In this document: positions 22,245 through 30,459 of the stretch, one piece after another
How positions within the stretch are numbered: the first letter of the stretch is position 1
How the letters are laid out: each line of letters starts with the position of its first letter
Origin: Anniella stebbinsi
Taxonomy: Eukaryota; Chordata; Lepidosauria; Squamata; Anniellidae
Length of the DNA stretch: 64,000 nt
Assembly (NCBI GenBank): GCA_029215795.1
Contig: JARDYH010000003.1
Location: 31,869,001 to 31,933,000 of the forward strand
Direction of reading: 5' to 3'
The notes under the pieces: generated by a model
The model's database searches: none
The model's input: the letters and a program-made list of their open reading frames with translations, nothing else
What the model was told of the DNA's origin: nothing
Program-made: the position numbers and the translations under genes

Positions 22245-22584
22245 GCCGGCAGGCAGGCAGGCACACTCCTCCTCCTCTCCTCCTCCTCCTCCTCTGGCGG
22301 CAAGCCTCCCTCTCCTGCAGGTTGATGGCTTTCCCAGGCCCCCTCAGCCAGCAGCTTAAATATCCCTCCCAGGAAGGGAGGGGGACTGATGTAATTGTCC
22401 ACAGCAGCTGGCTCAGTACCTGGGAGCCTGGTCCTGCAAGGAGTGGCAGTCTGCCAGGCTGAAATCCTCTAGAGGCTGGTGGTGGTGGTGGCAGCAGCGA
22501 GGCCAGGAGGCAGGCAGGCAGGCAGGCAGGCAGGCACACTCCTCTCCTCCTCCTCCTCTGGCAGCAGGCCTCCCTCTCCTGCAG
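22245..22584 (-). repeat. Duplicated 5' UTR block of the LINE with (GGCA)n and (TCC)n tracts
   Basis: Blocks at about 22247-22322 and 22505-22581 share, in order, a GGCA run, 'cacactcctc' with TCC repeats, a 'ctctggc(g/a)gca' segment and 'cctccctctcctgcag'. The spacing is about 255-260 bp. The element's 5' end coincides with the end of the second block, as if truncated within a tandem promoter unit. Confidence 0.7.
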
Positions 22585-22639
22585 TTGGGGAAGACCTAGC
22601 CCAGTTTTGTCTCCTCTGACTGGTAGGATCTGGAGATAA

Positions 22640-23065
22640 GTTTCTCCCCTCATCTAAATCTGATCCTTTTAAGCAAAGATGCCAAGGATTTAGGGTGACC
22701 AGATAAAATTCAAGTCAGGGCTCATGTAACTTTAACAGTTGTAGAGAAAAGGGAATTTCAGCCAGTGTCATTTGTATGCAATTAGTTCCTGGTGCAATCC
22801 CCTCTCCATCACAACAGTTAAAGTTGCAGGGGCCCTGCCTTCTTTTATATATGGTCACTCTAGTATAGTGCTTGCAACTATAACTGTTGTGATGAAGAGG
22901 GAATTTCACCAGGAACTAATTGCATACAAATGACACTGGCTGAAATTCCCTTTTCTCTACAACTGTTAAAGTTACATGAGCCCTGACCTGGATTTTATCT
23001 GGTCACCCTACAAGGATTGAACCTGGGACCGTCTGCAAGCAAAGCTAGTGCCTTACCCTGAACTG
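22640..23065 (-). mobile_element. tRNA-Ala-derived SINE, split by MITE B
   Basis: On the minus strand, 'ggtcccaggttcaatccttg' (B box) and a degenerate A-box region (23011-23065) continue at 22640-22690 into the SINE body ('ggatcagatttagatgagg'-like). A family B MITE has inserted at 22691-23010, duplicating 'caaggatt'. Confidence 0.65.
22691..23010 (+). mobile_element. MITE family B, full copy, 8-bp target-site duplication
   Basis: Terminal inverted repeats TAGGGTGACCAGATAAAAT and ATTTTATCTGGTCACCCTA. Flanked by the perfect 8 bp duplication caaggatt (22683-22690 and 23011-23018). Internally each half is itself an inverted repeat around 'aactttaacagttgt'. The 8 bp duplication fits the hAT superfamily. 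No coding capacity. Confidence 0.9.
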
Positions 23066-23329
23066 TGGACTTGAGGATCTCCATCAGGGAATCCAACCCC
23101 CATGTCCATGTTGCAGGTGGAGATGCTGGACACTATACTAATCAGGAGGGCTTCTTTCTCTTTCTCTGTCGAGCGACATAGGGAAAACAAGACAATGCTC
23201 AGGGGCCCTTTGCCTGTTCCCACAGCAGAAAGGGTTTTCTCTGCCTTTAGTCTCTCCTGTCCCAGGCTGATGCTAAGCCATAACTTCTCTGATGTGCACG
23301 ATATAATGTATTCCTCTCCTCTCTGTGAT

Positions 23330-24301
23330 CAGGGGCAGCTCGACCATATAGGCGAACTAGGTGGTCGCCTAGGGTGCCAAGTTAAATGGGGCGCCCAGTT
23401 CTAGAGACAAAAATAGATAATGTAAAATAACATAGATGTCATTATTTCAATTCCCACGCACGTACAGAGGGAATATGACTGAGGCTGTGGAAGGGAACGA
23501 GGGACTGACTAGAGATGGTGGGGCTAAGTCAGGCTGCCCACCCGCCTTTGAGACCTGGAGCTCCACCAGACGAGTATTTTATTGCATGCTTGTCACAGAT
23601 TTTTGCAGGTCCCTCTCACGACGTCATCTCCCTCTTGCATGCCTCCCGCCCCTTCTATCCTTCTTTGTGTGACAAAACACACCCCAGTAAGTCTGACTTA
23701 AAGTCGGAAGTTGCCGCTATCTTGTGCTGTGTGCAGGAGAAGCAGCGCAATCAAAACGGCCCACTGAATGGGCCACAAGCACATGGCTCATTCAAAAGAG
23801 GAAGTAATGAGGGACAAACACATGGGCAGAGAAGCGATGGTAAGCAAATGTGATTCCCCACCCCCATGTGATGACTCCCCTTGTCCTCCCATAGGCAACG
23901 CCGGATATCCTCCTGCTCTGCTGCTGCTTCCAGTTGGAGGCAGGGAGTGAGAGCCCCCTCCAACAGCAGCAGCTGCCTTTGCCCTGTCTCCCTGAGGATG
24001 TAAACAGGACCTTTCTTCCAGGACTGTGCTCAGCTTTGTTGTCTTTATCAGATTTTCTGTGCTGATACACTGCTTAGTAAAAGAAACAAACAAAAATATT
24101 ATAAAAATGATAATATGTCTGCTTCTGAAGATGGGGGGGGGGGGGTTGCCTCTTCATTAAATGGAAAATAGGGGCAAAATGATTCCCAGTTGACCAATAA
24201 CCTCCACCTAGATTGCCCTTGGGGTTTGGGGTGGGGGTGCCGATTGCATGGTTTGCCTAGGGCTCCAGTTGCTGCTGGCAGCAAGTCTAGGGCTGCCCCT
24301 G
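23330..24301. mobile_element. Nonautonomous hAT element
   Basis: The left end CAGGGGCAGCTCGACC and the right end (reverse complement CAGGGGCAGCCCTAGAC) form terminal inverted repeats. Flanks tctgtgat (23322-23329) and cctgtgat (24302-24309) form an 8 bp duplication with one mismatch. Subterminal 'ggtggtcgcctagggtgcc' faces 'ggtttgcctagggctcc'. The interior has no transposase; open frames inside (for example 23515-23853) show no domain. Confidence 0.75.
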
Positions 24302-24317
24302 CCTGTGATATTCTCTG

Positions 24318-24857
24318 CGATTCTGGCCCGCTTGCATTGGCTGCCTGTATCTTTCCGAGCCCGATTCAAGGTGCTGATTTTAACCTATAAAGCCTTACAT
24401 GGTTTGGGACCACAATACCTGATGGAACGCCTTTCCCAACATGAACCTACCCGTACACTACGCTCAACATCAAAGGTCCTCCTCCGGGTGCCTACTCCGA
24501 GAGAAGCTCGGAGGACAGCAACAAGGGAGAGGGCCTTCTCTGTGGTGGCCCCCCAATTATGAAATGATCTCCCCAATGAGGCCCGCCTGGCGCCAACACT
24601 GTTATCTTTTCAGCACCTGGTTAAAACTTTTCTTTTCTCCCAGGCATTTTAACAGTTCAAGTTGAGGTTTAATTGACATTGTGGCCAGGCTTAACAATTA
24701 AAATGTTTTAAATATCAGCTATTTTATGTTTATGGTTGTAAATTTTGTATATTGTCTTTTTAGTGTTCTATCTTTTAATTTTTGTAAACTGCCCAGAGAG
24801 CTTCGGCTATGGGGCGGTATATAAATGTAAATAATAATAATAATAATAATAATAATA
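24318..24857 (+). mobile_element. 5'-truncated L2-clade LINE
   Basis: Begins in the C-terminal ORF region ([52 protein letters not shown]) and ends 'cggctatggggcggtatata' with an AAT tail (24831-24857). Same subfamily as the intact element. A stop interrupts the frame near 24560 (LWN changed to L-stop). Confidence 0.9.
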
Positions 24858-25115
24858 TCACAAGAAGATTATATCCTGCCTGTGATATCACAAGAAGACA
24901 TAACTTCTTGCATCCCAATCTAACCACATGTGCTCTGAAGGAAATCCCATTTTTTCACCAGAACTTGATTGCAGGTAAGCTTGGGACTGCAGCCTTAAAC
25001 ATAAAACCAGAGCCAGAAACAAACTCACTCTACCAAATGGACTATACACGCTTCTGGAGAAGGTTTTTATCACACCAATACATTGCCTCGTTCAAGAGGG
25101 GATGCAGACAACATT

Positions 25116-25330
25116 GACCCTGTTCAGGCGGCATGCTAAACCATGGTGGTTAAGCATTTTGAGCTAAACATTATGGCTTAGCAGTTAGTGTGAACCATGA
25201 CTTAGCGTGTTGTGTGAACCATTCCTAACTATGGTGGCTATATAAGCATGGTTTATACATGTTCACTAATTATTTGCCGCAAAACGGTTAGCAGCCTAAC
25301 CACGGCTTAGTGTGTCATCTGAACAGGGTC
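25116..25330. mobile_element. MITE family C
   Basis: Ends GACCCTGTTCAGGCGGCATG and (reverse complement) GACCCTGTTCAGATGACACA are terminal inverted repeats. Inner arms 'gctaaaccatggtggttaag' and 'ctaaccacggcttagtgtg' also face each other. Flanking ATT on both sides is a possible 3 bp target duplication. Superfamily not certain (PIF/Harbinger-like or hAT-like). Confidence 0.65.
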
Positions 25331-26567
25331 ATTGTCTTCCATTTGTAAACCTCCTGTGTTTTCGTACTGCTTCTTCTGACTTTTGTCTTATTACAGACAA
25401 TCTATTAAGGAGAAAAAGATGTAACAGCTATACAATGTCTTCTAATTGGTAACACTAGGAGTTCCCCATCTGGAAGCATCCTATGCAATGTAGCATTTCG
25501 TCTTTGATTGAATGCCTTGCATTGAATATCCTATCTATTTTCCAATAAATTGGTGGGGACAAGTACTGAGTACTCAGAATGCTGTGTAACTTTTTGTATG
25601 TTGCAAGTTGTGCTCTACTCTGCCATTTTGGCAGATAAGATTGGTCAGTTACCATGAGGGCTAGAAAGCCAATTGTTTTACATGACAACTTTGATTCACA
25701 TGACAGACATTTCTTCGGGATCACCCATCCCTTCTGGACCCAACTCTGTTTCCTTCAATACAATGTCCTCAGCACTCCTCTCTGTTTTATTAGCGTATGA
25801 GGCATATGGACCATAATATCAAGCTCTACATACAATCTGCCTGTGGCTCAGCCTTCCCCAACTAGCATGCCAGAGGTCAAGAATTCTGGGAGTTGTCGGC
25901 TCCTGAAGATAGTTTAATGACTTCCACATCTCTTGACAGGAATATTAACCATGAACTGCCTGTGAACAAACACAACTGTACTACCGAAGCATTTGTGAAG
26001 TGGATTTTGCTTTCTTCTTAACGGCTGAATTTGCTCAGGAATTGTTAGCCCTTATCCATTTCATTTTATGTTTCTCTCACTCCAACTGGGGTACCTTTCA
26101 CCCTCCACAAAGCTGTTGCCACTTCCTCAAAAGCTGCTACTCTTTCCTGTTGCTCAGATGTACACGCTGCTTCCTGAGTCAGCATTTCCTTTCCAGACTT
26201 CAGCAGAACATTTTGCAGTGTCACTATACCATATTTCATCACAAAGAAGGCTTCTCTTTTGCTGAGTAATGCATGCCTCTTCCTCTGAGGTTAAGCTCTG
26301 GCACTGTTTCCAGCAGCTGGAATAGAGACAGCCAGTCTTGCAAAGAACATAAGGCTGGCTTTCATGTTTCCTCTCATGTACTCTAACTGCACATGCAGAA
26401 CAGCTAATCTTATAACAATGGTGAAGCTAAGGAAATAGGGACCTAGTCAATGTCTATGGTAGCCCCATGTTAGCTGCTTTAACCTTACTAAAGGAAAATG
26501 GGTATAATTATAATGAAGAAGGTACAATTGATTAAGAAAGAAAACTAAAATCACTCTAAGAATGTGA
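25331..26567. other. Intergenic; candidate HMOX1 distal enhancer tract
   Basis: Mostly free of recognisable repeats, which is unusual here. Contains the stress-element motif at 26175 and a TGCTGAGTAATGC near-match at about 26252-26264. No exon seen. Confidence 0.35.
26175..26184 (+). promoter_or_regulatory. Candidate stress response element, about -4.0 kb from HMOX1
   Basis: TGAGTCAGCA is one complete half plus core of the Maf recognition element TGCTGAGTCAGCA bound by Nrf2-Maf and Bach1-Maf. Mammalian HMOX1 has its E1 enhancer near -4 kb, so the position is suggestive; homology is not shown. Confidence 0.4.
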
Positions 26568-26790
26568 GAGCCAGTGTGGTGTAGTGGCTAGAATGTTGGA
26601 CTGAGAGTCAGGAGATCCGGGTTCTAGTCCCCACTTTGCTATGAAGCTCACTGGGCCAGTCGCAGACTCTCAGCCCAACCAACCTCATAGAGCTGCTGTG
26701 GTGAGGATAAAATTGAGAGGAGGGTTATGTACACTGCCTTGGGTTCCTTAAGGAGGAAAAAATGACAAAAAAATAATAAAAACAACAGGA
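26568..26790 (+). mobile_element. tRNA-derived SINE (second family)
   Basis: Head 'agccagtgtggtgtagtggc' with A box and 'ggttctagtccccac' B box, then body 'gaagctcactgggccagtcg', 'acctcatagagctgctgtgg' and 'tgccttgggttccttaagg' with an A-rich tail. A closely similar copy lies at 63764-64000. Confidence 0.8.
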
Positions 26791-26799
26791 TATCCCATC

Positions 26800-26990
26800 C
26801 TTCATCCATGGTGGTCCAGGGCATACACATGGTATCTCCCACCCACATGTTATCCTCACAGCAACCTTATGAGGTAGGCTAGGTTGGGATATAAAGATCA
26901 GCCCAAGGTCATCCAAAAAGATTTATGACTGAGCAGGAATTCAAAACCTGATCTCCCCAATAAGTCCATTACTCTATCCAGTACACACCA
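26800..26990 (-). mobile_element. MIR/CORE-like SINE remnant
   Basis: 'tatcctcacagcaaccttat', 'gaggtaggctaggttgg' and 'cccaaggtcatccaaaaag' are the reverse complement of the conserved core and 3' part of tRNA-derived SINEs of the MIR type. Confidence 0.5.
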
Positions 26991-27663
26991 GATTGGATAG
27001 TAAAAGTAACTGTGCAAGGTGTTATGCTTAAACCCTGATGAATATGGGCTCTTTGTGACTCCACAGGCTTGTGCCACATTTCCCCACATTGCTCCCTTTC
27101 TGTCTTTATCCATTCAACTGGACAGACCGCTGTTACCCTGAAAGTTTTGACTGGACAACAAAAATGAACAGATGGGTGAAGTCAATGACACTATTGGGAT
27201 GACATGGTCACTGCTTTCAATGAGGTAAATCATAGTGAAAGTGTCCCATGTGTAATTCAAGTGGCCTATGTGAAACGTAGTCACTTGAAGGCTTTCGGCT
27301 CTACTCCTTTCCTAAACCGAAATCTCTCAAGAATTCTTTGGTAATAGAGGCCCACACAGTAGTCATCACATGGAACAATTAAACAATCATCAACATATTT
27401 GGTACCTTGTGTATCAACTCATGAGAACAACATTCATCTGCCTGACAGAGGGTACACAAATGGTGACCTCTTGCATGATTATATAATGGTTTTATGTTAG
27501 AGTCAGAAACACTGCAGCCAGGTAGTAAAGCAGCAGAGAATTGAGGGCATTGACAGTGGCGTTCTGGAACATTCCAGTTGCTTCTAGAGAAGAAAAGTGA
27601 AGCTGTAAAAAAGCTCAGCTGAGTCAGCCACAACGGGAGGGTGTTTCTGCAAATCACATACTG
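26991..27663. other. Intergenic; contains stress-element motif
   Basis: No exon or clear repeat; GCTGAGTCAGC at 27618 is annotated separately. Confidence 0.35.
27618..27628 (+). promoter_or_regulatory. Candidate palindromic Maf recognition element, about -2.5 kb from HMOX1
   Basis: GCTGAGTCAGC is the inner 11 bases of the 13 bp consensus TGCTGAGTCAGCA and is perfectly palindromic around the central base, so it could bind Nrf2-Maf, Bach1-Maf or Maf homodimers. Confidence 0.4.
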
Positions 27664-27762
27664 CTTTCAGGCTTGCCCTTGAGACATTTGGTTAGCCACT
27701 GTGGAAGCATAATGTTGGACCAGAGAGGCCTTTGGCCTGACCCAGCTGGGTTCTTATGTTTT
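27664..27762 (+). mobile_element. CR1 3' UTR fragment
   Basis: 'ttggttagccactgtggaag', 'atgttggaccagagaggcc' and 'ctgacccagctgggttcttat' match the terminal sequence of CR1 copies (compare 1010-1080). Confidence 0.6.
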
Positions 27763-28127
27763 AAAGACGACATATTGTCTTTCCTGGACTTTCAACCACT
27801 TAACTCAACATGTTTGCCTCTTAAGGAAAAACAATTGAAAATAGACACCACCCACCAGCCCCCCCCCCTCCCGCTCTCTCTCTTTCTGGCACTTCTTTCT
27901 CTTCGGCCATCTTAGAGAACCACTTTGAAACATTTTAAAATATGTGTATAAATCTATTCTTATTTATTTATTTTTTAAAAAATATCTCTTCCTCCTTGCC
28001 CAGTGGGTTACCAGTGGATGGACCGATTTTTCTTGCCAGAAGTTTGAGCTGATTGCTTGCAGAAGGCTTCTGATATTAGGCTGAAGGCCAACCCTGCCAT
28101 AGATAAACTGGTTTATAGTATTATCTA
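27763..28127. other. Intergenic, nothing recognised
   Basis: Contains a polyC/TC-rich tract near 27857-27900 and AT-rich sequence. No gene. Confidence 0.35.
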
Positions 28128-28325
28128 TTTATTATTGTATTTGGATCCTGCCTTTTTCCTCTTCAAGGAGCCCAAGGCAACAGATGATCCTCCTTCCCAT
28201 CTCATCCTCACAACAACCCTGTGAGGTAGGTTAGGTGAGAGTCAGCTTCATGGCCCAGTGGGAGCTAGAACTCAGATCTCCAGGGTCCCAGTCCAACACT
28301 CTAACCACTATACCACAGTGGCTTT
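28128..28325 (-). mobile_element. tRNA-derived SINE (second family)
   Basis: Reverse-complement copy of the 26568 family: 'ggatcctgcctttttcctct', 'acaacaaccctgtgaggtag' and 'aacactctaaccactatacc' (A box) at the right. Confidence 0.75.
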
Positions 28326-29110
28326 TTTATCACACCATGATTCCAATTATTGATTTCTGCCTTGCATTGCCAATTTTATTACTGCCCATGCTCCTGAGCC
28401 TTTCACAGTAGCTTGATCCCGCAAGAGTGTTATGGGATACCACTTATCTCTATGCCAGGAAAAACTTCTCTTGCTGATTTCTAAGAGCCCAAGAACAGCT
28501 TTAGTGGAACAGATTTGGGGTCTATCTAGCTCAGCATTCCATGTCCAAAACTAGGTGCCCCTTGGAAGCCTGCAAGGTCATGAAAGCAACAAACCTCCTC
28601 CTGCTGACTTTGTTTGTCCCCAACATCTGGTATGCAAAGGTATGTTACTGCTGAATATGGAGGTTCAACTTAGCTATCATAGGTGCTATTTCTATAGATC
28701 TGCAGTGCTTCTAGGACAGAGGACCCGTAGTGCTATCCATCAGGAGACGTTGGCCTGTTTCGGACAACACGATAACTCACGGGGGGGGGGGGGACAATAG
28801 TCCATTGTTGTGCTTATTGGCTACATTTGGACGACATTTTAGGCAACGGAAGAGGGAAGAGGCAACGGAAAATTATTAGCAGCATTCGGATGACACGATA
28901 ATCAACACAACTGATGATTGTTCCCACCACCACCCCATTGATTACCATGTTGTTTGAATGCTGCCATGGTGCATCTATTCTGTCTCTTCTCCCACAGTAA
29001 GAAAAAAGCCAGAGGAAGCAGTGGGAAACACAGGAGGATTATGGGTAGAAGACAATTATGTTGTGTGTCCCCCAGCCCCTTAAAATTCTGTGAATGAGGC
29101 ACAGCAATGT
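28326..29110. repeat. Unassigned repeats including a possible MITE
   Basis: 28485-28690 resembles a dispersed squamate repeat ('tagctcagcattccatgtcc', 'ctgctgaatatggaggttc'). 28750-29110 contains 'ggcctgtttcggacaacacg' and repeated 'gacgaca'/'gatgacacgataa' motifs with a 13 nt G run, suggesting a relative of MITE family C; ends are not resolved. Confidence 0.35.
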
Positions 29111-29470
29111 TGTCATAAAAGCCTCGTCTGGAAGCACCCCAAATTGGGATCCAAAGCACAAGATCATTCAAGCTCATTTTACTCCTGGCCAGCTGACAAT
29201 ACTATTTTAGTCCTTTCCAGTTGGTACAATGTTCATGTAATGTTACCACTGGAGATGGGGTGGAGCAGAAGGAAATCTGCAAGAGGTGCTGTCCCTGACA
29301 TACCTTGAGGATGCATACTGACTGAGACACCTCCATACTGGGGGGACCTCAAGCAACCTGATGTTGCTCCACCAGCAGAGCAGTACCTTTGCCATGTTAC
29401 AGGGTCTTTCAGTTGGCCTTCAACCAGCATCAGGATTATCCCTTAATCTAGCATGAGTAATGTAACAAAA
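29111..29470. other. Intergenic, nothing recognised
   Basis: No exon, RNA gene or repeat that I can name. Confidence 0.35.
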
Positions 29471-29790
29471 TAGGCTGACCATATTCAAAGGAGGTCAGGG
29501 CTCCTGTATCTTCAACAGTTGTATTGAAAAGGGAATTTCAGCAGGTTTCATTTGTATGCATGCATCACCTGGAGAAATTCCCTTTTCATCACAACAGTTA
29601 AAACTGCAGGAGCCCTGACCTCTTTTGTATCTGGTCACTTTAGTATAGCTCCTGCAGCTTTAACTGTTGTGATGAAGCGGGAATTTCATCAGGTGCTGCA
29701 TGCATACAAATGAAACTGGCTGAAATTCCCTTTTCAATACAACTGTTAAAAGATACAGGATCCCTGTCCTCCTTTGAATATGGTCACCCA
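29471..29790 (+). mobile_element. MITE family B, full copy, just upstream of HMOX1 promoter
   Basis: Starts TAGGCTGACCATATTC and ends GAATATGGTCACCCA, with the same internal palindromes as 22691-23010. Its right end lies about 190 bp from the proximal stress element and about 370 bp from the TATA-like box of HMOX1. Target duplication is unclear at this site. Confidence 0.85.
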
Positions 29791-29981
29791 AAATAAAACT
29801 TTCTCCTTCATCTGCTCCAATTGTAAAGCAGCAGCATATTCTAACCAGAGTCCCAGTTCCTCTATTGATATTCCATACTCAATAATATAGGTTGTTACGG
29901 GGAAGGGAAAGGGTTAATGCTTGGGCAAAGTGCCCAGCGTTCTTTAAAGTGACTTGACATCCTGTTGTGCTTAGTTGCCAA

Positions 29982-29992
29982 GCTGAGTCAGG
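29982..29992 (+). promoter_or_regulatory. HMOX1: Proximal stress/antioxidant response element of HMOX1
   Basis: GCTGAGTCAGG contains the antioxidant response core (reverse complement TGACTCAGC) and an AP-1 site TGAGTCA. It lies about 175 bp upstream of the TATA-like box. Established knowledge: HMOX1 induction in vertebrates runs through Nrf2-Maf at such sites with Bach1 as the heme-sensitive repressor. In mammals the main sites are kilobases upstream. Confidence 0.55.
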
Positions 29993-30143
29993 TGACTTTC
30001 CCTCCTCCCTCCCTCCCCAGAGGAGGAGGAAGACGAGGGAAGGGCTGAGTTTCCCCAGTGAGAGAAGAAGGGGGATGCGGGGAAAGCAATGCATGCATGT
30101 TGCAAGACAACGGTACACTGAGGTCACATGGTTCTGGGCTGAG

Positions 30144-30170
30144 CACGTGATCGCAGCATAAAAGTATAAA
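30144..30170 (+). promoter_or_regulatory. HMOX1: HMOX1 core promoter: E-box and TATA-like box
   Basis: The E-box CACGTG at 30144-30149 is followed by CATAAAAGTATAAAG at 30157-30171, a TATA-like box. Transcription would start around 30187, giving a 5' UTR of about 100 bases before the ATG at 30291. A proximal CACGTG bound by USF factors is also known in mammalian HMOX1 promoters. Confidence 0.6.
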
Positions 30171-30290
30171 GAAAGATGCAGGACAAGAGCTGCCTAACTC
30201 AGAAGCTTCTCAGACTCGGGAGAGACGGGAACAAAAGCCCAAAGAGAGACAAAAGAAAGGATAACAGTTACAGAACCCAAAGAGGCAAGA

Positions 30291-30310
30291 ATGGCACAGA
30301 GCACTGAAGG
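30291..30310 (+). CDS. HMOX1: HMOX1 coding exon 1
   Basis: Starts ATGGCACAGAGC (MAQSTE) after 'agaggcaag'. The donor GGgtgagt is at 30311. It ends in phase 2, and the split glycine codon is completed by the first base of exon 2. N-terminal residues before MSRDL are poorly conserved in the family. Confidence 0.9.
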
Positions 30311-30396
30311 GTGAGTGTGGATTTCGAGACAATCATTCCGAGAAACTCAAACTGTACTATTTGCATTTTGTGACCATTGGGCATCACTGTCTGCCA

Positions 30397-30459
<63 letters not shown>

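Larger units (their letters stand above)
18875..22584 (-). mobile_element. Full-length-looking L2-clade LINE
   Basis: On the minus strand the element has a 5' UTR with two related blocks (22584 down to about 22245), a single uninterrupted ORF (22175-19137), and a 3' UTR containing A-rich tracts (19040-19125). Its end, 'ctatggggcggtatacaaat', is followed by a TAAA-type tail (18875-18902). Total length is about 3.7 kb. No separate ORF1 is seen, although other L2 relatives may carry one. The intact ORF and high similarity to the truncated copy at 8561-9793 argue for recent activity of the family. A target-site duplication of more than a few bases is not evident ('cag' at both junctions). Confidence 0.9.
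18770..22600. repeat. Foldback element family A split by the intact LINE
   Basis: The left part (18770-18874) contains 'gatgttttagacttcaactc' and the facing arm 'gagttgaagtccaaagcatc' to 'tggagggctcccag'. The expected remainder 'ttggggaag' appears only at 22585 after the LINE. The two flanks therefore belonged to one element before the LINE inserted. Confidence 0.65.
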
